From Heracleum sosnowskyi (lineage: Eukaryota > Streptophyta > Magnoliopsida > Apiales > Apiaceae): a stretch of DNA of 64,000 nt. Location: positions 5,148,679-5,212,678 of the forward strand of contig JAUIZM010000012.1 in assembly GCA_030848705.1 (NCBI GenBank), written 5' to 3'. Position 1 is the stretch's first letter, and the number at the start of each line of letters is the position of its first letter. Both the position numbers and the translations under genes were made by a program. Below are positions 19,797 through 29,093 of the stretch, in pieces. The notes beneath the pieces were generated by a model that did not search any database, had not been told where the DNA came from, and saw nothing but the letters and a program-made list of their open reading frames with translations.

Positions 19797-22700
19797 TTAA
19801 GAGAAATTTAGCATACCTAGCTCACTTACTAATCTTGAGAATGTTGATTCATCAAGTGGCTTGGTAAAGATGTCTGCAAGTTGTTGTTCACTTGGAACAA
19901 AATGTAACTCCACAGTACCATTCATAACATGTTCTCTAATGAAATGGTACTTGATGTCAATATGCTTGGTTCTTGAATGCTGCACTGGATTCTCAGTAAT
20001 GGCAATGGCACTAGTGTTGTCACAGAAAATAGGAATTTTCTCAACTCGTAATCCATAATCAAGTAGTTGATTTTTCATCCATAAAATCTGTGCACAACAA
20101 CTTCCAGCTGCAATATACTCAGCCTCAGCTGTGGAGGTGGAAACTGAGTTTTGTTTCTTGCTGAACCATGACACAAGCTTGTTTCCTAAGAATTGACAGG
20201 TGCCTGTTGTGCTTTTCCTGTCAATTTTACATCCTGCATAATCTGCATCTGAATAACCAATTAGTTCAAAACCAGATTCTCTAGGGTACCAAATGCCAAG
20301 GTTTGGTGTTCCCTTGAGATATCTGAAAATCCTTTTAATAGCAACTAAATGGGATTCCCTAGGATCAGCCTGAAATCTAGCACATAGACATGTAGCAAAC
20401 ATAATATCAGGTCTACTAGCTGTTAAATATAAAAGTGAGCCTACCATGCCTCTGTAACTTGAAATGTCCACAGATTTTTCCTTAGTATTCAATTCAAGTT
20501 TGGTGGCAGTGGGCATGGGAGTTTTGGCAGGAGAGCATTCCATTAAGTTAAACTTCTTTAATAAATCATGAATGTATTTTGTTTGACTAATAAAAATGCC
20601 TTCATTAACTTGCTTCACTTGAAGACCAAGAAAGTAAGTTAATTCTCCCATCATGCTCATTTCATATTTACTTTGCATAAGCTTGGCAAACTTTTGACAA
20701 AGCTTCACATCTGTAGACCCAAAGATTATGTCATCTACATAAATTTGAACAAGTATAGTAGAGCCATTCACAATCCTGTGAAAAAGAGTTTTATCTACAG
20801 TACCTCTAGTGAAGTGATTCTCAAGAAGAAACTGTGAGAGTGTGTCATACCAGGCTCTAGGTGCTTGTTTCAAACCATAGAGTGCTTTGAGGAGGAAGTA
20901 TACATATTCAGGAAAATCATCATCTTCAAAACCAGGAGGTTGACTCACATAGACCTCCTCTTCCAATTCCCCATTCAGAAAAGCACTTTTCACATCCATT
21001 TGATAGACTTTGAAATTGGCATGGGCTGCATAGGCTAGGAAAATCCTTATTGCTTCTAGTCTTGCAACAGGAGCAAATGTTTCATCAAAATCAATTCCTT
21101 CTTCCTGTGAGTAGCCTTTTGCAACCAGTCTTGCTTTATTCCTTGTGACTATGCCATTTTCATCCATCTTGTTTCTGAACACCCATTTTGTGCCTATGAC
21201 ACTCCTGTCTTTAGGCTTGGGCACCAGCTTCCAAACATTGTTCCTTTCAAATTGGTTTAGCTCTTCTTGCATAGCCAAAACCCAATCTGGATCTAGAAGT
21301 GCATCCTCAACTTTCTTTGGCTCATCTTGAGACAGAAAGCTGCTGTATAGACATTCTTCTTGAGTTGCTCTTCTAGTTTGGACTTTTGAAGAGACATCAC
21401 CTATAATGAGTTCAAAGGGATGATCTTTAGTCCATTTCCTTGAGAGAGGTAGATTTGCTCTTGAAGACGTAGCTTCATGATCATGATTGCCTTGATTGGA
21501 TATTTGTCCTTGAGAAACTCCCCCTGAGTTTGTTGTCCCTAATTGATCACTTCTAGAAGCATTCCTATGACTATCAACGGTATGACCGTTTTGGCTGTCA
21601 ACGAAACGCTCATTTTGACTGTCAACGAATCCACCATCATGACTGTCAACGAAATGACCATTTGGTCGGCTAGCTGCTATCCTTTTTAACCTTAATGCAG
21701 CAACTTCATCTTCACTGCTGCTTTCATCTGTGCTAGATACAACAACTTTAGGCTATTTCTCAGTAGCCTTATCATGATTCACTTGTTCTCCTTCCTCATT
21801 CTCAAAGGAGAGACTTTCATGGAAACCTTCATCACAGAGACCTTGTATTTTGAGATCATCAAAAACAACATGTACAGATTCCATAACAATGTTGATTCTG
21901 AGATTAAAGACTCTGTAAGCTTTCCCTGCTGCATATCCCACAAATATTGCTTCATCTGCCTTTGCTTCAAATTTCCCCAAATGCTCAGCTTGATTTCTCA
22001 GAACAAAGCACTTGCATCCAAAGACATGAAGAAAATCTAATAGTGGCTTCTTTCTTTTGAGTAACTGATAAGGGGTCATTCCTTTGGCCTGATTAATCAA
22101 AGAAATATTTTGAGTAAAGCAAGCTGTGTTAACTGCCTCAGCCCAAAAATATGTAGGTAACTTTGATTCATCTAGCATTGTCCTTGCAGCTTCAATAAGT
22201 GTTCTGTTTTTCCTTTCAACTACACCATTTTGCTGTGGTGTTCTTGCTGCTGAAAACTCATGCAAAATACCATTTTCTTCACAGAACACCTTCATGCTTG
22301 AATTCTTGAATTCTGTCCCATTGTCACTCCTAATCCTTCTTACTTTGAAATCAGGATGATTGCTTACCATCTTGATGTGATTGATAATGATTTCACTTGC
22401 CTCATCTTTAGAGTGCAAAAAGAAAGTCCATGTAAATCTAGAAAAATCATCAACAATCACAAGACAGTATTTCTTCTTTGAGATGGACATAACATTTACA
22501 GGGCCAAATAGATCCATATGAAGTAACTCAAGCTGATGGACAATTGATGACTCTGTCTTGCTTTTGAATGATGCCTTCTTTTGTTTCCCTTTTTGACAGG
22601 CATCACACAAACCATCCTTGGAAAACTCCACCTGTGGAATTCCTCTAGCAAGATCCTTCCTTACCAAATCATTCATAACCTTGAAATTCAGATGGGATAA

Positions 22701-23168
22701 CTTCTTGTGCCATAACCAACTTTCATCCTTGCTTGCCTTGCTGAAAAGACAAGTGATGGTGTCTGAACTTGTGCTACTAAAGTCAGCAATGTACACATTC
22801 CCTCTTCTGAATCCAGTCATTACCACATTGTTGTTTCCTCCTTTAGAAACAACACAGGCTTCTTTTGAAAAAGTAACTAAAAATCCTTTGTCACAAAGTT
22901 GGCTGATACTAAGCAAGTTGTGCTTAAGACCATCCACCAATGCAACCTCATCTATGATGACATTCTCTTTTGAAATCAAGCCATATCCCTTTGTGTAGCC
23001 TTTGCTGTCATCTCCAAAAGCAATACAAGGGCCAGCTCTTTCCTGAAACTCTGTGAGCAGGGTAGAATCACCAGTCATGTGTCTTGAACAACCACTGTCC
23101 AAGTACCAAAGATTCCTTTTGTCTCCCTGCACACAATAAAACCAAATCAAGTTGATTTTGGTACCCAA
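19797..23168 (-). pseudogene. SIRE-type pol (protease, integrase, RT, RNase H) with one in-frame TAG
   Basis: From 23168 the frame reads the protease site YLDSGCSRHMTG (about residue 25), GAG-pre-integrase LWHKKLSHLNF (about 150), and integrase motifs HMDLFGPV, IRSDNGTEFKN and PQQNGVVERKNR. It stops at TAG (21753-21755). The same frame reopens at once and runs through a linker to RT (KWVFRNKMDENG, YVDDIIFGST) and RNase H (DNTSAIAITENPVQHSRTK), ending at 19797. Only this single amber codon interrupts an otherwise clean pol, despite identical LTRs. Pol lies one base back (-1) from the gag frame, and the frames overlap at 23147-23168. The first ATG of this frame is not necessarily used. Confidence 0.9.
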
Positions 23169-25621
23169 GTTTCCTTGGGTCCTGTCTTGTTAGCCTTTGC
23201 ATTCCCTTTTGTATCATTTTTCACTTTGGGCTCAGATTGATTCAGATCAATCTTTACCCTTGGTGTTGATTTCTGAGGGTTGCTCATATTTTCATTCATA
23301 GCATGCATAGTTGGAGGAACAATCATGTTATTCATGTTCCATGGCATTTGTGGCATGTTAAACATATTCATGTAAGGATTAGACACAAAAGGCATGTTAG
23401 CATATGGATTCTGAAATTGTGCATATGGAGCAAACATGTTAGGCATAACAGGCATTGTAGGCATAGGACTATTCCTTGCAGGCTTGGGAATATTCACATT
23501 AGCAGTTTTCTTAACAGATTTGCAGTTAGTAGACAAGTGACTAACACTTCCACAATTAACACATGTCTTTCTAGGAGCATATTTATCAGGTGTGTAATTG
23601 TTGTGTTTGTTAATTCCTACTTTGCCATTCCTGTTATTCTTTTTATTTCCCTTAGCCTCATTTTGAACTTTTTCTACCTTGTCTTTCAATTGCTTGTTAG
23701 ACAAGTGACCTACATTAGCTCTCTCAACAGGCTTCTCAACTTTCTTTGAATTACTAGACTCACCTTGAACAAAGTTCTTGGTAACAGGACCATACTTGTC
23801 ATTAAGTCTAGTGAGTTTCTCTTTTCTTTTGTCTGTCAACGAAACAGCCTGATCGGTTGATGGTTCATGTGTCAACGAAACATTGCATTTCGTTGACATA
23901 TCAACCTCCAACAAATGATCATTGTTGTTTGTTGACTCTGTTTCTGATTCTAAGGTTTCACCAACACACCCTAGCTTCTCTTTGTTCTTTTTCCATGATT
24001 GCTCACAGAAAGATTCCATACCTTGAACATTAATGATGTTGGTAGCAACATTCCTGGCATCTTTCCATTTAGCAATCACACCTTGTTCTATTTCAAGTTG
24101 TGTTTTAAGAATTTCTTCCCTTTGTAACACGTTCTCAAGTTCCCTCCTAGCATCCCTACTGACACATCTCATTTTCTCAAATTCAATGAGCTGTGCTTCT
24201 AACATTGCATTCCTATCACTTAAGAGCAAATTAGTCTCTTTTATTCTTGAATTCTCCTTGGTAAGTGATTTAAGAGTAACACGCAAATTATATAGTACAG
24301 TAGACATTTCATTTACTGCACTATCGCATTCCTCTTTAGAAAGCTCAGAAAGATTAGTAATTGTTACCTGGTTGCTTGAGGAACTTGCTTCCTGCTCATG
24401 ATTGTCAGCCATAAGAGCCAAGTTGACATACTCAATTTCATCATCAGAGTCTTCACCATTACCAGCCCAGTCATACTCCTGAGACATGAAAGCCTTCTCT
24501 TTTTCCTTGAGAAGTTCAAAGTATTTCTTTTTATAATCAACAGGCTCAAATTTCCTGTTGCCCTTCTCAACCTTGGGCTTTCTGCAGTCTCCAGCAAAGT
24601 GACCAAGCATTCCACAATTGAAACATTTTGACTTAGACTTTTCAATCCAGTTTGTTTTGCTAGGTTGAAAGTCTCTTCTTGGTGGCCTTGCCTCTGAGTT
24701 TCTTTTGAACTTGAACTTAGAGAATTTCCTAGACAGAAAAGCAATGTGCTCATCAATCTCATCTAAGTCATTCAAGTTGGCTGGTTCTGATTCTTCTTCT
24801 TCTTCTGTCATCTTGTCTTTACCCTTGCTAACATCACTCCTACAACTAGGTCGACTAGTTGTGGCCTTTGCAGTTTCTGTACTGTCATCTTCCAGTTGGT
24901 TCACAGATGCAATCAATGCAATAGATCCACCCTTCTTCTGTACCTTTTCAATTTCCTCATCTTGCTCCATTTCCAGCTCATAAGTCTTCAAGGTTCCATA
25001 AAGCCTTTCAAGAGTGTAGTCTTTGTACTCTTGAGTGTTTCTAAGAGAAACAGTCATAGGCTTCCATTCTTTTGGAAGAGCTCTGAGAAATTTAAGGTTT
25101 GAATCCTTAGTTTGATAGATCCTCCCATACAGCTTTAATCCATTCAAAAACTTCTGAAACCTACTAAACGTGTCATTTAGGGTTTCACCAGCCTTAAAAT
25201 GAAAATGCTCATATTGTTGTATAAGGAGTTGCATTTTATTTTCCCTGACTTGCTCAGTTCCTTCACAGAGAGTTCTAACAGTATCCCATACTTCCTTAGA
25301 GGTTGTACAGTTGATAACATTGTCAAACATCTCTTGCTCCAAACCATTAAACAGAATGTTCATGGTTCTTTTGTCTTTATGGACTTCTGCAACATCTTCA
25401 ACAGTCCATTCTGAGACAGGTTTTGGAATCTCTACATCAGGAGCATCATCTGGCAATCCAACTCTAGAATCAAGCTTCATGGGAACGTGTGGACCTTTCT
25501 CAATGCAGTCTACATACCTCTCATCCATAGACATGAGATGTAAATGCATCTTTACTTTCCAGTGAAAGTAATTGTCCTTATCAAGAACTGGTATCTTCAC
25601 ACCTGCATCCTTCTTCACCAT
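23147..25621 (-). CDS. SIRE-type gag with two CCHC knuckles
   Basis: This 824-residue frame starts 51 bases inside the primer site at ATG 25619-25621. The N-terminal 230 residues match plant copia gag (YFHWKVKMHLHLMSMDERY, GTLKTYELEMEQDEE). A first zinc knuckle, CFNCGMLGHFAGDC, lies near residue 327. A coiled-coil-like stretch follows (about 430-520). A second knuckle, CVNCGSVSHLSTNC, lies near residue 685, and a Met/Asn/Pro-rich segment comes after it. Gag forms the particle and packages element RNA. It ends with WVPKST and a TGA at 23147, just before the pol frame, so Pol would need a -1 shift or splicing. Three CAACGAAA motif copies sit in the coding sequence near 23837-23900. Confidence 0.9.
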   Translation of the reverse strand: MVKKDAGVKIPVLDKDNYFHWKVKMHLHLMSMDERYVDCIEKGPHVPMKLDSRVGLPDDAPDVEIPKPVSEWTVEDVAEVHKDKRTMNILFNGLEQEMFDNVINCTTSKEVWDTVRTLCEGTEQVRENKMQLLIQQYEHFHFKAGETLNDTFSRFQKFLNGLKLYGRIYQTKDSNLKFLRALPKEWKPMTVSLRNTQEYKDYTLERLYGTLKTYELEMEQDEEIEKVQKKGGSIALIASVNQLEDDSTETAKATTSRPSCRSDVSKGKDKMTEEEEESEPANLNDLDEIDEHIAFLSRKFSKFKFKRNSEARPPRRDFQPSKTNWIEKSKSKCFNCGMLGHFAGDCRKPKVEKGNRKFEPVDYKKKYFELLKEKEKAFMSQEYDWAGNGEDSDDEIEYVNLALMADNHEQEASSSSNQVTITNLSELSKEECDSAVNEMSTVLYNLRVTLKSLTKENSRIKETNLLLSDRNAMLEAQLIEFEKMRCVSRDARRELENVLQREEILKTQLEIEQGVIAKWKDARNVATNIINVQGMESFCEQSWKKNKEKLGCVGETLESETESTNNNDHLLEVDMSTKCNVSLTHEPSTDQAVSLTDKRKEKLTRLNDKYGPVTKNFVQGESSNSKKVEKPVERANVGHLSNKQLKDKVEKVQNEAKGNKKNNRNGKVGINKHNNYTPDKYAPRKTCVNCGSVSHLSTNCKSVKKTANVNIPKPARNSPMPTMPVMPNMFAPYAQFQNPYANMPFVSNPYMNMFNMPQMPWNMNNMIVPPTMHAMNENMSNPQKSTPRVKIDLNQSEPKVKNDTKGNAKANKTGPKETWVPKST

Positions 25622-25671
25622 GGTATCTGTTATTGGTCTTGATCTTTAAACTTCTTGTATGTTAGAAGCTT

Positions 25672-25683
25672 GCTCTGATACCA
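25672..25683 (-). other. Primer binding site, initiator tRNA-Met type
   Basis: The minus strand reads TGGTATCAGAGC two bases inside the 5' LTR of the nested element. Confidence 0.95.
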
Positions 25684-25685
25684 AT

Positions 25686-26703
25686 TGTTAATCCCAAATG
25701 ACCTAACAGAATTGTAGAAGGGGGGGTTGAATACAATTCTTGATATTTCTTTAACTTAAAAATACTTTATAAAATTAAACTGAACTGAATAAATAAAAAC
25801 ACAAGATATAAATAATTCAGTTGGATTGTTTGATGATCCAACTGAAGTGTTTTTATTGCGGAAATAATCTGTGATACAAATGTACACAGCTGCTCAGTTA
25901 CAAGGTTGTTGAGAAGAAAAATGCTCTCAAAGATAGCTGATACAAACTCTTTGTTTTTCTTCACACACTTAAAGTAACTGCTACACTTGGTTATATAAAC
26001 CCAAGTTTACAACCCTATTTTTGGCTACACTAAAAGTACAATGAGTAACCGCCAATAGTTTGCTTTTCATCCCTTTGTCCAGTGGTCCTTGGAGATCCTT
26101 GCTTTTGTCTTTATGCTTATTATGATCACTCCCAAGAGCCCAATTGGAAACTGGGATGTTTCCTTATTCCCCATGTCCATGTTAATGGTTTCCAATGCAA
26201 AGTACACTTCCACATCTCCTTTTTGATCTGTCAGGAACCTGTCACTATCACTTTGTCAATTATATAGAAAAGCAATAATGATTCGTTGATGGCATGGAGA
26301 TGTGTTTCGTTGATAGCTTTATTCTCCATTTCGTTGATGGAGTTTCCCTTGTTTCGTTGATGGGTAAACTCCATACCGTTGACAGAGTAATCTTCATACC
26401 GTTGACATGTCTTCACTTAGGCAAAATTACAAGGCATAATATATGTACAATTAACCAACCTATTTTGCCTATCTAGTACTTAGTCAACATGACTTAGAAA
26501 ACCTATCTGATACATACAACAAAATGCCTATCATACTGTGAAGTATTGTACAATGCAATTGCTACAACACTCATTTCGTTGATGAGCTTCCTGTCAACGA
26601 AACACTGCAAAGCATGCCATTTCGTTGACAGTTACAAAAGAACTTAATACAAAATCTACTAAGTGTTTTTATCATTATCATCAAGAACAACATATTCCTA
26701 ACA
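25686..26703 (-). repeat. 5' LTR of nested SIRE-type element (1018 bp)
   Basis: This is an exact-looking copy of 13616-14633, offset by 12,070 bases, followed on the minus strand by AT and the primer site. The same nine CGTTGA motif copies are present. Confidence 0.95.
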
Positions 26704-26708
26704 ATTAC
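26704..26708. repeat. Target site duplication ATTAC of nested copia (right)
   Basis: This is the partner of 13611-13615. Confidence 0.95.
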
Positions 26709-28529
26709 TTCACGGGCATAAGCTTTTCTCGAGTTTCTGGAAGGTCCGGCAGCAGTTGGCCCTCCAAATATCATATTGATGACAGGCCCTCGGGGCTTGG
26801 GATTTCGGTCTTGATCATTGTCCCGTCTATCGTAGTCTTTCCTTTCATAACTTCCTCTCTGACTTCCCTGGTTTCCATCTTTGGTGTACTTACCAAGCTT
26901 TCCTCTTCGAATCAAGAACTCAATTTCATCTTTCAGTTGCCTGCAGTCATCTGTCTCGTGGCCAACTTCTTTGTGAAACCGGAAATATTGGTTTTGATTT
27001 CTTTTTGACACATCGGCCCTCATAGGCTTCGGCCATTTAAGGTCTTCTTCGTTTGCTATCTCCATCAGAATTTGGCTCCTAGGAGCATTCAATCTTGCAT
27101 ACTCCGTAAACTTAGGCCCAAAATTGTTCTTCTTGGGTGGTGAATCAGAATCCTTTGATGTCCTAGGATACTTCTCTCTTGCATCATACTCTGGAGTATC
27201 CTTTCTCTTCTTTGAATTTCCATTGCCAGTAGCAACGGGTTCATACTTTCTCATGCTTTCCTCAGCTTTGATGTATTTTCCAGCTCTATCTTGTAGTGAC
27301 AACATGTTTTCGGGGGGATGCTTAGCCAAAGACCTCCTGAAGTGGTCATCGGTAGTTCCTTGTTGTAGGGCTATCATAGCCACTTTATCTTCCAAATCTG
27401 AGACTTTTATAGCCTCCTTAGTGAATCTACTCAAGTATTCTCTCAATGTTTCATTCTTGCCTTGTCGAATCCCCATAAGAGAGGCGGAACTTTTCTCATG
27501 TATCTTCCCACTAACAAATTGATTGATGAATGCCTTACTCAGCTCTTTGAAGGATCCAATAGAATTGGGCGGAAGGCGACTATACCAACGTTGAGCCATA
27601 CCCGCCAAGGTTTGTGGAAACGCCCTACACTTTACAGCGTCATTGGCAGGCTGCAATAGCAGTGCATTTGAGAAGGTTCTTACATGATTTGCGGGATCTC
27701 CCGTTCCATCATAAGCTTTGATGGTCGACATTTTAAACTTTCTGGATATGGTGGCCTTCATTATCTCTTGAGTAAAGGGTGGTGTAGGATCGTCAGGATC
27801 TCCTAGGGGTAACAATACAGTAGGATCTCCTCTTGGGGTTTCAACCCTTCTGGATCTCGGAGGAGTAGGATCCAGATTAATTACCGGAGTCTTCCCGGCT
27901 GCTCTTGCAGCCTCTTCTTCCTCTAACTTCTTTTTGAGTTTTGCAACCTCTGCCTCATGGGCTGCAATCCTTTCCTGAGTGGTTGGCTCCTTGTTTGCAG
28001 AACGTCTCCTTCGCGGGGGATAGTCATCATCAGTATTGTAATTTTCATCCTCAGTGTGAGGACCAGAGAAATCGTCTCGAAACATCTGATGAGTTTGGGT
28101 TTGTCGGTTCGGGGGTTCCAAACCTTGGACGTAAGGGGGCACGTAGGCCTCATGGTGTACTATATTAGTGCCACTACTGCCCACCGGGGGTCGAGGGGGC
28201 CTGCCGTGGGTAGGCATCCCAAGGGTCTGATTCACATATTGAGGAAGATCAGTAGTATGGAGTTGAAGGCTTCTCGGGGCATTCACGAGCAGTGAGGAAG
28301 TTGTGATCAGTTGCTGGTGAGTGGTTTCTTGTGGATTAGATCCATGAATGACAACCTACAGGGGATTCGTCCCTTCAACTGAAATTGGGATCTCCGGTCC
28401 TTGAGTGTTGGTGGGGATATTCGCCCCTTCAGTGCTGGTAATTGGTGGTGGTTGAGCTCCTTGAGCACCGGCCTCGGAGGCAACAGGAGTTCCTTCAGAA
28501 GTTTGATTTGTTCTTCGTGTGACTGTCAT
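26704..28529 (-). pseudogene. Tat gag, interrupted by TAG and by the copia insertion
   Basis: The likely start is ATG at 28527-28529 (MTVTRRTNQTSEG), 15 bases after the primer site. An in-frame TAG at 28356-28358 (codon 58) interrupts it. The frame then runs through a basic/acidic linker, a coiled coil (ERIAAHEAEVAKLKKKLEEE), the retrotransposon gag capsid domain (FPQTLAGMAQRWYSRLPPNS, NETLREYLSRFTKEAI) and a knuckle-like CFRxxxGHETDDC variant (FRFHKEVGHETDDCRQL). At 26704-26708 it meets the nested copia LTR, and the rest of the open frame (26571-26703) is LTR sequence. The frame matches pol once the insertion is discounted. The knuckle lacks its first cysteine pair. Confidence 0.88.
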
Positions 28530-28543
28530 GGTTGATGTTTGGT

Positions 28544-28560
28544 TCCCACAGACGGCGCCA
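28544..28560 (-). other. Primer binding site of Tat element
   Basis: The minus strand reads TGGCGCCGTCTGTGGGA two bases after the LTR. This motif is common at this spot in plant Ty3/gypsy Tat and Athila elements and resembles the 3' end complement of a tRNA such as tRNA-Asp. Confidence 0.85.
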
Positions 28561-28562
28561 AA

Positions 28563-29088
28563 TGTTATGGATTAAAAAACGTGCTTTGTGAATTAAATGC
28601 TAGGGTTTGTGAGCGTTCAAGCTTTAATGGCTGCTCTTGCGTTTCGGGACTAAATCGGTACTCACAAGATGCCTACGTATCTCTGCTGTATAGATAATCA
28701 AGCCAATAAAACGTAGTTCTTGGATGAAGGACGAGGGTCCTTATATAGGCGTCAGGAGCCTTGTATTTAGAGTATGTTTAGGAGACTTAATAGATAAGTC
28801 TCGTTATTGATAATTGATAAGGAGTGTTTTGCTTGGCATGCAAGTATTATCCTCATCTGATAAGTGTTGTGACTCATCGTAATATTTGATTGGGATTCTG
28901 GATCCTTCTATGAAGATATTATCATATTTGGACTCTTTTATGAGCTGCGTATTTTTCTTTATTTATTAATTACGAAATTAATAAATAATTAGGGTTTCGG
29001 GCCTTTTGTCGGGCCTAATTCTTGGACCAAACTAGGTCTAATTAATATATCATTAATTATATCTAGGGTTATATTTCGGCCCATATAA
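28563..29088 (-). repeat. 5' LTR of Tat element (526 bp)
   Basis: It matches 5941-6466 over its full length with five substitutions (about 1 percent), which points to a recent insertion. The minus-strand end CCATAACA is followed after two bases by the primer binding site. Confidence 0.95.
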
Positions 29089-29093
29089 GGTTC
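29089..29093. repeat. Target site duplication GGTTC (right)
   Basis: This is the partner of 5936-5940. Confidence 0.9.

Larger units (their letters stand above)
13616..26703 (-). mobile_element. Ty1/copia SIRE-type retrotransposon nested in the Tat element (13,088 bp)
   Basis: Two 1018-bp LTRs with no difference noticed flank gag (23147-25621), pol (19797-23168) and a third long ORF (14820-19253), all on the minus strand. The initiator-Met primer site is at 25672-25683, the polypurine tract is at 14634-14648, and the target duplication is ATTAC. The SIRE type is suggested by the protease motif WYLDSGCSRHMTG, the RT motif YVDDIIFGST, the double-knuckle gag and the extra ORF between pol and the 3' LTR. 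Identical LTRs mean a very recent insertion, later than the Tat element around it. Confidence 0.95.
5941..29088 (-). mobile_element. Ty3/gypsy Tat-lineage LTR retrotransposon, hosting a nested copia
   Basis: Two 526-bp LTRs (5941-6466 and 28563-29088) flank the element. The target duplication GGTTC occurs at 5936-5940 and 29089-29093. The minus-strand order is 5' LTR, primer site, gag, protease, RT, RNase H, a second RNase H, integrase, antisense ORF region, tandem repeats, polypurine tract and 3' LTR. A second RNase H and an antisense ORF between pol and the 3' LTR are known for the Tat lineage (Grande, Retand, Ogre relatives). Without the nested insertion it is about 10.06 kb. Removing that insertion together with one target-site copy (13,093 bases) puts gag and pol back in one frame. 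Confidence 0.95.

Noticed and set aside
23303..24983. Plus-strand frames of 70-150 codons opposite the SIRE-type gag
   Set aside because: They are antisense shadows without domains; gag on the other strand explains the region.
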